This document shows, one piece after another, positions 26,340-36,499 of a stretch of 64,000 bases of DNA. Below the pieces are notes generated by a model. The model did not search any database. It had not been told where the DNA came from and saw only the letters and a list, made by a program, of their open reading frames with translations. The translations under genes and the position numbers were made by a program. Source of the stretch: Pelomyxa schiedti. Lineage: Eukaryota > Evosea > Pelobiontida > Pelomyxidae. The first letter of the stretch is position 1. The number at the start of each line of letters is the position of its first letter. The stretch spans positions 66,252-130,251 of the forward strand of contig JAHLWZ010000423.1 in NCBI GenBank assembly GCA_020536535.1, in the 5' to 3' direction.

Positions 26340-29300
26340 ATGAAATCAGGCAAGGCACGCAAGCCCGCACGCGGATCCGACAGTGGCTCCTCGTCGTCCT
26401 CCCGCAGCAGCAGAAGCAGTTCCACAACGAGCAGTAAAGTCAACAAACGAGGGCGTACCAGTCCCAGTCCCAGTCCCAGCCCCAGCCCCAGCCCGAGCCC
26501 GAGCCCGAGCCCCAGTCCAAAGAGCACAAGCACAAGCAGAAGCAAAAGCAGAAGTGGGAGCGAAAGCTCTGAGGGGAACAAGGGCGGCCGCGGCCGTGCG
26601 GGGCGTATGCTGGCTAGTGCCAAAGTGGCCAAGGCGGTGGATACCACTCCCAAAGTCGGGACCGGGGCGCCGGCTGCTGCCCTCACAACGGCGACCACAA
26701 GCAGCAGCACCGCAACCACGGCGGCGGCGGCGGCGGCGGGTGGAAAGGCCCCTCTGGCTGCGGACGCGCCCAGGCCCGGAAAAAGGGGAGCCAAGCACCC
26801 CCGCAGCAGAAGCAGGAGCAGGAGCAGGGGCAGGAGTAGAAGTGGCAGCAGTAGCAGTTGGAGCAGCACGAGCACGAGCAGGAGCAGAAGCAGCAGCAGC
26901 AGAGGGAGCTACGGTAGGAGAAGAAGGCGAGGAGCGCGGAAGTCGTACTCAAGCAGTGGCAGTAGTAGAAGCAGCAGCAGCAGCAGTAGTAGTAGGAGTA
27001 GGAGTGTGAGGAATAGAAAAGGTGGAAAACCGAGAAGTACTAAAGCCGCCGGTGGAATTGCACCGTCGTCGGCTAGCCCTGCCCCTATTATCCCTGACAT
27101 CCCCCCTACGGTACGCTAAATCGCCCGTGGAATCCTTTTTATGACATCGGGCTGCAGGAAGAAGAATTGAAAACTGTTGGTGGTGTATTTAGAAACACAG
27201 CCATTACTCATAAAAAGGAAGTGGCCCTACGGTAAGGGAATGGAAATACCAAATCTTGTAACCAAATCCAGCCACAAAAATTCAGCCGGGTGGACAGATA
27301 TAAATTGGGACCAGTATCTTACAACTGCTATCAGAGTTGCCAAATCCTTCCATGCAATGAGTGGTATGTAGCAAGAAAAATACACTTCCATCTAAAGATG
27401 CTGAGGTTCACGTTCTGGTAGCACTGGACCAATGTCAATTAACATATGTTGCCTCAATTGCCTCCAGGTGAATAATTCTCTCTTTCGGGCAATAATACTA
27501 CCTACTATTGTGCTTCATATTAACATTGGTGCAGTGGTACTATGTAAATGCTGGTGCAATACTCGCCAATGTTATCCCCGTTTCTGTACCATTCCGGTTT
27601 TTAGCAGGTTCATGCATTAGCGTAGCGACCCAGACTTCGGCTTCAATTGTATTTGTGGATACGGATGAGCAGTATGAAAAATATGCCGCCCTTACAAAGG
27701 TCCTTCCTACAGCAACGATTGTCCGTCTTGGAGATGCTGATGTAATCAATCCACTTACCCCACAGATCCTTTACTTTTATTAGGTAGACCGGAAAAGGAA
27801 TACGATCAACTGGGATACGTTCCTTAGTATTGGGGAAAAAGTTGCTACAGAAACCGTTCTTCATCACAAAAAACCTGTTCTCCCAAGTAGTCCTTGTGCA
27901 GCTATTGCAATTGACACCACTGCCGCATCCTCCGTGGCCATACACTCAGCTACAGAAACAGCCTCTAAAGCTTCCACAACTACATCTGGGATTAAGAATT
28001 CTTTAATAGAACCTAAATGTTTGATGTACAGTCACCAGAACGTTTTGACAGCGGCACACCTATGCTGTTCTAACGTTACGCTCCAAAGCACTGAAAAAGG
28101 AATATGCTTCTTGCCGTTGTCGTATCTCCCCATCGTTCTCAATCTACTGCTAAAAATATACAAGGAGCATTGCAGAACAAGTTGGCTCCTTTTATACTCA
28201 CATTCTACTGGGGCACTCTGTCGCTCTCGCACCAGTAGATGCATCCATGGTGTGTATTTCTCTACAAGAGCGAGTTTCCTCACAGATGGCAGACAATTTC
28301 TACACTCATCGAAACCCTCGTTGCTGTTAAACCCACTATTTTCGTTTCTGTGTTGCATATCTGGAATAAACTTGCCAAATGTATGAAACAAATTATTGAA
28401 GGAAAATCTCGGGCTGCCCAATCTCTGTATGGATGGGCCGCAAAGAAAGAGTTATTATTTCTACAAGAGCACCAGCAGCCATTACCTCCTTGCTTCGCCC
28501 ATAACAAATTCTCTGTACCACTACAACAGGCACTGGGACTGGATTCTATCCGTTATTGTGCCATGTACGGAAGCCTTCCCTGTAGAGCAAATGAGACTGA
28601 GCATCCAGGTGAGAAGATAGCTAACACATTTCATTCTATTGGAGTGCATGTAAATTACTGCTTCGGTATAAAGACAATGACTAATAAATAAGAACTCATT
28701 ATTACCTTAGGTGTTCCTGAGACAACTGGGCTTTTGTTTGCCTCAAAGCCAGATATATTTCATCCAAATAGCGTAGGTGTGGTGATGGACAGTGATATCA
28801 CTGTAGAGATATCCAACGGGGAGCTGCTTTGCCAGAGTCCAACAGTGTTTGTGCGTGTTTTCTACTTGTACATCTTCACTCATAGTGTTCAGATGGGCTA
28901 TTGGGGAAATCCCACTCTTACAAACCAAGTTAAACTGTCACCTTCTAAGACACGTACTGGCTATATTGCTGAGGTTAGTTTGCCAACTACACTTCCTTTC
29001 AAGGCTCATGCCATCCTGTTCCTTTTTTTTCTCTTGGAAAATAGCGTATAGCCCCAAAGTCTGAGCTTTTTCAAATTACTGGCACGACTTTTGGAGTTGC
29101 TGAAACAACCGGTTGTGAAATTGTAGACCCCTTACCGATAGAACAGGCCATTTTGTTGAAGTCCCCTCAAACAAAGCACGCCCTCGTCGCTGGGCATGCA
29201 AGAAACTATTTATGTATCTGAGTTTCTATGGGTAAAAGATATGCTTACAAGTGGTAGGTGGCGTCTTATTCTGTTCAAATGCAGACGACTCAGAAAGGAC

Positions 29301-29692
29301 CCACTTCGAGGAAACTCTGCGTTCAGGTTTACAGTTTTTCAGTTTTCGTACTCTAGTTAAGGCCACTCAGCTGTAGAAGCAGTAAATGAGACTCTTCCCG
29401 AATCATGGAAAGTGAAAAGAATATGTGTTATAACGAAACGGGCAGCATCGTTTCCACAAACCGTCAAGGTTCTCTCCACTGTTAAAATCTCTTATGTCTG
29501 ACAGTGTTATTGCAGCCGGAAAACAGAGTTCTTTTAGAAAAGAAGTACCACATGGTAAGGCCACTGTTACCCCCAAAAAGTACACTCACACAAACACAGG
29601 CTCTTGAGAAACTCTACACAAAGCCACCAATAGGTATTATCACCCAAACTAGTTACTATACTCACACAAAAAGAATCCAAAGCCTAAGATGA
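26340..29692 (+). CDS. SP/RS-rich N-terminal domain fused to degenerate acyl-CoA synthetase (ACSBG-like)
   Basis: ATG 26340 sits in a strong GCCACCATGA context. Exon 1 (26340-27110, 257 codons) is SR-protein-like: (SP)n at about residues 41-60, then SRSRSRSRGRSRS-type and poly-Ser/Arg blocks. A 47-nt intron (27111-27157) and a 40-nt intron (27232-27271) join it in frame to an acyl-CoA synthetase of the bubblegum type: WTDINWDQYLTTAIRVAKSF, WYYVNAGAILANVIPVSV, SIVFVDTDEQYEKYAAL, ICFLPLSYLP, LVAVKPTIFVSVLHIWNKL, GELLCQSPTVFMGYWGNP and a C-terminal LLEKKYHMALEKLY. Normally such enzymes activate long-chain fatty acids with ATP. Here the AMP-binding P-loop (TSGTTGxPKG) is not recognisable: the matching region has a Ser/Thr-rich insert ending IEPKCLMYSHQNVL, and the TGD motif reads TGYIAEIAP. 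Catalysis is doubtful. The fusion rests on the splice join; two separate genes cannot be ruled out without transcripts. Confidence 0.7.
26461..26520. repeat. CCCAGT/CCCAGC/CCGAGC hexamer repeat
   Basis: About ten hexamers coding (SP)n in the N-terminal domain of the synthetase-fused protein. Synonymous variation between units suggests the peptide, not just the DNA, is kept. Confidence 0.85.
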
Positions 29693-29844
29693 TTCACTAT
29701 CGATGCCCTCTATCTTGCTGTAAAAAAACCCCACAAACAATAGAAATTTAGAAACCGCCCTAAACTGCCTGCCCAATGGGCATTGGGAAAAAAAAAACGC
29801 CGAACTTCCTTCAGCTCCAAGAAAAATTAAAAAAACAAACCAAA

Positions 29845-32800
29845 ATGACAACGGAGAGTGGGTCGTCGGCAATGCAGATCGATGATGCTCTGTACAACAG
29901 ACAACGTTATGTACGTATACAAGTTTGTGTGCTTGTGGTGGCTGTCGAGATCTTGGTAATTCTAGTGCCGGGATTAACGGTTGCGTTGGGATCTTCGTGA
30001 TAGGTGTTGGGAGACAATGCAATGAAGAAAATGAGTGTCTCTGATGTGTTCATTAGCGGTTTATCTGGTCTTGGCGTGGAAATAGGTATGCCTATCAATT
30101 TGGTATCTTGTCTTTTATCAACGTACCTTGCAGCCAAAAACGTTGCTCTGGCTGGCGTTAGGTCTATCACCCTTCATGACACAGTGCTCACCTCCCTTCA
30201 CGACCTAAGCACACAGGTGCCGGGCTTCACATTGTACTAACACTACTCACATTTAATAGTTTTTCCTAAGCGAGAAAACTCTGGGGCAAAACAGAGCAGC
30301 TGCCAGTGTTCATCAGCTTGCTGAGCTCAATCCCTACGTAAAAATGCTGACAGATCGTCTTGGAGAACCCCTCGACACGTTGCCCCTGAGTTACTTCGAA
30401 AAATACACTGTACCAATTCTTTATTACCATCTAACTTTTCTAAGCACTCCAAAATACACATAAAAGGTTGTGGTACTGCTCGACTGCCCTCTTGCTACCC
30501 AACTCAAGATTGATGCTCATTGTCGTGCACACGGGATTGGGTTCATCAGTACTTCTGTGAGAGGTGTGGTGTCACAGTGCTTTGTTGATCTGGGAACATC
30601 GTTCGCTGTTAATGATAAGGATGGCGAAATGTGCAAAGAGTTCTTTGTGGGAAGCATCACTCCCGGAAATCCAACTGTTGTAACTTGCCTGCCTTATGAA
30701 CGACACGACCTTGAAACTGGTGACTTGGTGCAATTCAAGGAAATTGTGGGCCTAACGAAATTGAATTCGGAAGTTCATCGCATAACTGGTGTGCCAGGGT
30801 TTTTCTAGCTATGTATTTACTAAATTTCCAAAGTTATCAACCCCAACTCTTTCTCCATCCCTGTCGATACCACTGGTCTAACTTACACCTCTGGTGGCAT
30901 GGTAACTCAAGTTAAAGACACCGTCATGGTTTCCTTTGTAGGCGTTCTACTTTTTCCCCCTTTTCATAAACAAAATAATCCAATTTCAGTCTGACCTTGC
31001 CACCTCAATGGATAACCCTCGATTAACCATGTTTGATACTGCCAAGTTCGATGCGCCGGCCATCTTCCACGTGGCGTTTATGGCTTTGGAGCAATTTGCT
31101 GCAGCACACGGGGGACAGCTTCCCCGCCCCTGGAATAGGGATGATGCAACTGAGGTGATGACTCTGGCTACTGCTTTCAATTCCAGAACCCATCTGGTGG
31201 GTTGATTTTCCTTGTTCAGGAACCTAGCTAAGCTCAAGTAGGTTCCCACACTTCCTGAAAATATGATAAGCCAAGTATCTTTCACTGCAATTGGACAGTT
31301 CCAGCCAATAACTGCATTCATGGGTGGTGTCGTCGCACAGGAAGTTATTAAAGCCGTTACTGGGAAATTCACTCCACTTAATCAATGGGTTTGTCCCCTC
31401 TTGTCGTGAGCCTTTCTGACAAATGTTAGCTATATGCTGACTTCTTAGAAGTACTGCCTCCTCTTGACACTGATCCTTCATTATGCGTGCCCATCAATAA
31501 TTTCTATGATGCGCAGCGTGTGTGCATTGGACAAAAGAGCATAGATCTTCTTCTTCATAGCAAATCGTTCATGGTTCTTCTCTTTCCCTTTTTCATGCAA
31601 ACGCACCTTTTTACACTTTTACAGGTGGGTGCAGGAGCTATTGGCTGTGAAATGCTCAAGAACATGGCGATGATGGGCATGGGTGCTGGTGATGGTGGCC
31701 ATGTTACCATCACGGACCCGGATCTTATTGAAAAGAGTATGCTCCCTATATCCCATGTATGCTTAGTTCTAATTATCGATAGGTAATCTGAACAGACAAT
31801 TCTTATTCCGCCCAGGCGACATTCAGAAACCTAAATCCACGTGTGCAGCTTTGTCTGTGAAGAAAATGAACCCAGCACTACACGTTGCGTCTGCCCTTGA
31901 CAAGGTACAATCAATTCTATGCCACTTCCTTACGTTTCCAGATGGAGCCAGCTAGTGAAAACAAGTACTCGGATACATTCTTCCAATCCCTGGACGTTGT
32001 TATCAACGCTCTGGATAATGTAGCAGCACGATTGTACATGGACAGTCGATGTGTTGCTAACGAAAGACCGCTCCTTGAATCTGGCACTCTCGGCTCAAAG
32101 GGGCATGTCCAGGTTTTCTTTGCACTACTTTTGCTTGTCGGAATGTTGTAATCGCAAACTTGCCCTAGGTTATTGTACCACACCTCACCGAGTCCTATGC
32201 CTCACAGCATGACCCTGCTGAAAAAGATGTTCCCCTTTGGTATATCTTTGATATCAATGGTTCCTTTCTTATAATCTTAGTACGATTCACTCCTTCCCCA
32301 ATAACATGGATCACTGCATTCAATGGGCACGAGACAAGTTCGAGAAACTGTTTGTTACTTCAGCCAAAGATATCAAGAACGCTTTGGAAGATCCCCTTTT
32401 CCTCGAGGTATTGAAGAAAAGTAACCAATAATAGTCACAGTGTCCTAGAAAACCAGGAATGCAGGGCTCGCACAGTATGCAATTGTAAAGAGAATTTCCA
32501 AGGCCCTTTCCCACAAACCAACTTGCATGGAACACTGCATTGCAATGGCCCGTATTAAATTCCAGAGCTTTTTCTTCAACATCGTGAAGCATCTATTGGC
32601 TGCTTTCCCACTTGACATGAAATTGAAAGATGGCAGTATGCAAAATTCCTAAAGTTAATGACCTTCTCACGCTTCATTTAGCACTTTTTTGGACAAATCC
32701 CAAACGACCACCAACACCCATAGCTTTTGATCCCACGAATCCGACGCACATAACCTACATAAGAAGTGCCGCACACATATACGCAAATGTCTTTAATGTG

Positions 32801-33925
32801 ACAGTAACCCCAATGCCTGATGATTTCATTGCTCAGGTAATTTTTTCAATTGACTTTTTTGAAGGACTTCAACTATGTTAGGTTTCGGCATCTGTGGCGT
32901 TACCAGAGTTCCGATACAAATCTGGAAAGAAAATTGTGACAGAGAAAGATGACTCTCCTTCAGCCGCTACCCCTGCCCCAGAAACGTCCTCCTTACCAAA
33001 TGAACAAGAGTGGGAGGTGATGTTAACCCAACTGTCCACAGCAATTACTGCTAACCGCGGATCGGTCATCAATCCACAAACGTTTGAGAAGGTACGACCA
33101 AACTTTCCTGGATCCATGGGTAATGCAATACTTGCAGGATGTTGACGAAAACGGCCATGTTGACTTCATTTGGGCAGTTGCTAACGTCAGAGCACAGTCT
33201 TACAACATTGCACCTAGCGACAGGATTACCACCAAGAGAATAGCAGGCAAGATTGTACCTGCTATTGCTACCACAACTGCTGCTGTTTCTGGATTGGTGA
33301 TGATCTACCCAACTTTCTTTACCTACTCACCTGAGTAAAGGTTATGGGCGAAATTGTCAAGGTACTTAACAGAATGCCACTTGGTGCGTACAGGAATGCC
33401 TTTATGAATTTGGCCATACCTTGTTTCGCCTTGTCTGAGCCTGGCGAAGCCAAGAAGACTAAAATTACCGGCACCTTATCAACTACTGTACATCCCCAAC
33501 TTTCTCTAGCAGTCCTTCTAATTGAATGTCCCTAGATTTGGGATAGTTGGGCAGTGAAAAAAGGTGACATCACACTCAAGGAGTTTTGCGATCACTTTAA
33601 GGTTAACATTGTAAAGTTTGCCAAACCCTCTGTACTTACCGTGGTTCAGGAAAAATTCAAGTTGACCGTAACAGGTGTTGTGCAGAAGGCTCGAATGATC
33701 TATGTGTACATGCCAGGTGCTCCACTCCCCATGTACCAACGGAGACTCACACAGAAGTACCATTACCATTGAAACCAGTTCCCCACTAACAACAAAAAAA
33801 CCACAACCAGGATGAGTGCTCTTCTGCAACGTGAACCAAACCAGGGTTATGTTGACCTCGTCGTCACTTTTGCAGACGAAAACAACGCCGACGTAAACGG
33901 TCCTGCTGTTCGCTTCCACTTCTAA
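29845..33925 (+). CDS. UBA1: Ubiquitin-activating enzyme E1 (UBA1)
   Basis: ATG 29845 to TAA 33925 over about 16 exons with 40-60-nt introns. The E1 uses ATP to adenylate ubiquitin and load it as a thioester for E2 enzymes. N-terminal inactive adenylation half: [38 protein letters not shown]. Active half: [72 protein letters not shown]. The catalytic-cysteine block reads [20 protein letters not shown]; its Cys codon is divided by a 41-nt intron (32240-32280), TG|T. The ubiquitin-fold domain ends in [20 protein letters not shown]. Length (about 1050 residues) matches UBA1. A stop-free reading cannot be made without splicing, and all joins tested keep family motifs. A possible AATAAA lies at 34044. 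Confidence 0.95.
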
Positions 33926-34043
33926 ACACCAAGATTTTTGTCATTATTTCTATTTTCTATTTCTATTTGGAGATGCAATTGCCAAATTGAGAAAATTTCC
34001 AAGTGGGTAACGAAGACGAAAAGTCAAACACAAAGCAGAACAA

Positions 34044-34049
34044 AATAAA
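34044..34049 (+). terminator. Possible poly(A) signal of UBA1
   Basis: AATAAA 119 nt after the UBA1 stop and 75 nt before the next start codon. Confidence 0.35.
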
Positions 34050-34123
34050 AACAAAATCGCAATAGTTATTTAAACCGGCATTAAACCAGACACTAACAAA
34101 CAACAAACAAACAAAAAGAACAC

Positions 34124-35164
34124 ATGCCAGCCAAGAACCGATTCGATTTGAAGGCTGAACGCAAATTCAAGTCTATGTTGTCGCAATACGGCATTTTCGA
34201 CTTTGGGACGTTTCTACCACCTCAGCAAAGTACTACTTCCAGTAGTATCACTTGTTCCACTAACGCCTACACCAACAATAACAATAACAACCACGAAAAA
34301 ACAACCCCGTTGTATGTGAATGACCACGCTAGTACCGATTCACTACACGGTGACTCCGGAGAATCATTTGAATCGTACTGGGAGGAGGGGGAGAGTGAAC
34401 AGGGGGACGCAGAACAACTCGGTTGCGAACAAATGAACCTTGATTCTTATCAACAACAAGATGACCTTGATGACTGCTCCACCGAGCTGGAATTCGAGAG
34501 AGGATGGGAGCCGGAAATCTACACACTGGAACCGTGGTACTCTGACTGCGAGGAGGACCTGGCCAATCTGTCTCCGTGCGGTGACTGGCAACACCCGTTC
34601 AACCCACCAGGAGCGCTGGAATTCCAGAGTCAAATCACTCAGCAACAACCGCAGACCGAACTGGACATCCTGGACAACTACTGGAATGCCTGTGACGGCT
34701 CAGGTTCTTCTACTTCTCATGGCGAGATTAAAAAGCATCAGTCCTGCTACTGCTGCTTTGAGGACTACGAGGACGACGACGAGGATGGTGCAGAGGATGA
34801 AGAGAAGGACGATGACACAGAATTCGACGAACTATCAATGGATTCTATGGCAACGAACCTATCGGATATTCTACTGGAATATACCCCGACTTCACCTGCC
34901 ATAATGGCATTTCCAACCAACGCCGCGGCGCCCTCGGCACCGGCCCCTCAACCCCAGTTACATCGAGAATTCCTCGGCACAACCTCAACCCCAACCCCGG
35001 ATAGCTGTAAGAAGAACCCCGAGATACCCATTTTGCACCAGTTTAGAATCTTCCAGAACCCGGCGCCAACCAAGCCTTGTGGGTGGCCAACACCCCACCC
35101 ACAATTGATTCCTCCGTCGGCCTTTAAAACAACCCCACCACAAACCCTCCTTGCACAGAGCTAA
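34124..35164 (+). CDS. Acidic Pro/Gln-rich protein of unknown function
   Basis: Single open exon of 346 codons from ATG 34124; I do not recognise the family. The N-terminus KNRFDLKAERKFKSMLSQYG looks like one basic amphipathic helix. After a Ser/Thr/Asn-rich patch, residues about 65-260 are strongly acidic (repeated Glu/Asp runs, e.g. YEDDDEDGAEDEEKDDD) with a short Cys group CYCCF, and the last 80 residues are Pro/Thr/Ala-rich. The acidic-plus-proline make-up resembles transcription activation or histone-binding regions, but this is composition only. It lies 198 bp after UBA1 on the same strand and 147 bp before the next gene. The open frame is long and uninterrupted, so I take it as real. 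Confidence 0.6.
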   Translation: MPAKNRFDLKAERKFKSMLSQYGIFDFGTFLPPQQSTTSSSITCSTNAYTNNNNNNHEKTTPLYVNDHASTDSLHGDSGESFESYWEEGESEQGDAEQLGCEQMNLDSYQQQDDLDDCSTELEFERGWEPEIYTLEPWYSDCEEDLANLSPCGDWQHPFNPPGALEFQSQITQQQPQTELDILDNYWNACDGSGSSTSHGEIKKHQSCYCCFEDYEDDDEDGAEDEEKDDDTEFDELSMDSMATNLSDILLEYTPTSPAIMAFPTNAAAPSAPAPQPQLHREFLGTTSTPTPDSCKKNPEIPILHQFRIFQNPAPTKPCGWPTPHPQLIPPSAFKTTPPQTLLAQS

Positions 35165-35311
35165 GTTCGTTCAAGGGCAGCTGTATCAATTTGTACTATC
35201 TAGGAAAGTACGAAATACTTTCGTACAAAGAAAAAAAAAAATTAAGTTTTTTTCCTATCAGATCTTCCTTTCCTTTTTTTTTCTTGTAGACCTGTCAAAC
35301 ATAATTGTAAC

Positions 35312-36202
35312 ATGACGGCGCTGCACCACGAGTACCAACTTGTGCGCAACACGTGCTTTGTGCACGCTACAAACATGTACTTTCAAGATCCCACGTACGC
35401 AACACGGCTGGTGAAGGGTGCCAAGACGAATTGTACAGGGCCAGCCGAGGCCGAACCCCGGGAAGGAGCTGCTGACGGCGGGGGCGGCACAATTGTGGGA
35501 TACGTGTCGATGCTGCGGAGATGTGCAAGTAGGATTGAGGAGATAATACGCGAGGAGTCCGCCAGGTCGTTTTACGCTCATTGTGGGACAAACGGTGCTC
35601 CCCCTGAGGACAAGGACACCGTGGAAGAAGACTCGAGGCCCACAAAGGACAGTGATTTGTTGGGGTATGTGGTATACCGTCATCTGTTATCTGATATCTC
35701 GTGCAACCAAAGATACTACCAGGTTTACTCCTACACGTGCGTTGAGGAGGTTATTCGAGCATTGTGTAGTGACGGCTTGGTGGAGCTTACTCCCCCGGAG
35801 GCCCTGTTTTTTTTGGAATTCCAACTGAGCGCAAATGGAAAGAACCTCGTGTATGTACCGCATTCGTTCTACCACCGCCATGCTCGCAGCGCTCTTCCGG
35901 GTGATTACAAATGCAGTGCCGCTCTCTTTTCCGCCGCACTGACGAGTGAATACCACTCACCACCCGATGGCGCAACCGGCGGGGTTCCATTATTTCTCTG
36001 CCGGGTGGAACCCAACCACTCCCACGCCTTCACCGCACTGAACATGGGCCCACAGCGGGGCGTCATTCTTCTAGATTCTCTGTGCTGTGGTCCGGTTGAG
36101 ATTCCCACAGTGCACGAGTTTGTTTCCAAAAAGGAATATGCTGCCAGAGCATCATGCATGATTATTCCTGATCGTTCCAGACCCTCTATTGTCTTAATAT
36201 AA
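35312..36202 (+). CDS. Unrecognised 296-residue globular protein
   Basis: Single-exon gene, ATG 35312, TAA 36202. The composition is balanced with 12 Cys and clear hydrophobic blocks, so it looks like a folded protein rather than low complexity. Segments: residues 1-30 MTALHHEYQLVRNTCF.., a Gly/Glu-rich loop at about 45-60, helices at about 65-85, VVYRHLLSDISCNQRYYQVY, then LSANGKNLVYVPHSFYHRHA and a C-terminal end RPSIVLI. The last 100 residues (ALFSAALTSEYHS, VPLFLCRVEPNHSH, PSIVLI) remind me weakly of the end of PARP catalytic domains (YFA..ASYS.YS, MFLARVL.G, PSIFVVF), but no NAD-binding H-Y-E triad can be assigned, so I leave it unnamed. Confidence 0.6.
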   Translation: MTALHHEYQLVRNTCFVHATNMYFQDPTYATRLVKGAKTNCTGPAEAEPREGAADGGGGTIVGYVSMLRRCASRIEEIIREESARSFYAHCGTNGAPPEDKDTVEEDSRPTKDSDLLGYVVYRHLLSDISCNQRYYQVYSYTCVEEVIRALCSDGLVELTPPEALFFLEFQLSANGKNLVYVPHSFYHRHARSALPGDYKCSAALFSAALTSEYHSPPDGATGGVPLFLCRVEPNHSHAFTALNMGPQRGVILLDSLCCGPVEIPTVHEFVSKKEYAARASCMIIPDRSRPSIVLI

Positions 36203-36499
36203 GAACATTTTTTTTTAGTATCCAGATTTTGAGAAGAGAATGTTATTGTGCTTGAGAATTGGTTTCCAGTGGAGCAAAGACAGAACTAAGCAGCACTTAG
36301 TGTGTCACCCACAATCCTGCTGAGTAACATCTTTGCGGCAAGGAAAGACCGAAGCATGGAAACACCAGCAGGTAGTTGTTGTGTTCTCTCAAGTTCCTTT
36401 TCCTCTGTGGTCTGGAGGAGGAATCTGGGACCACTAAACACCGAAATTTGGCTCAAACTGAGTTCCAGAAACAAAACTTTTTTTTTGCAAGGAATTTTT

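Noticed and set aside
26324-26875. Long minus-strand frame full of Leu, opposite the SP/RS-rich exon
   Set aside because: It is the mirror of the Ser/Arg hexamer repeats; the plus strand has the ATG context, donor site and family continuation.
35312-36202. Naming this protein a PARP
   Set aside because: Resemblance is limited to the last 100 residues and lacks the catalytic His-Tyr-Glu pattern.
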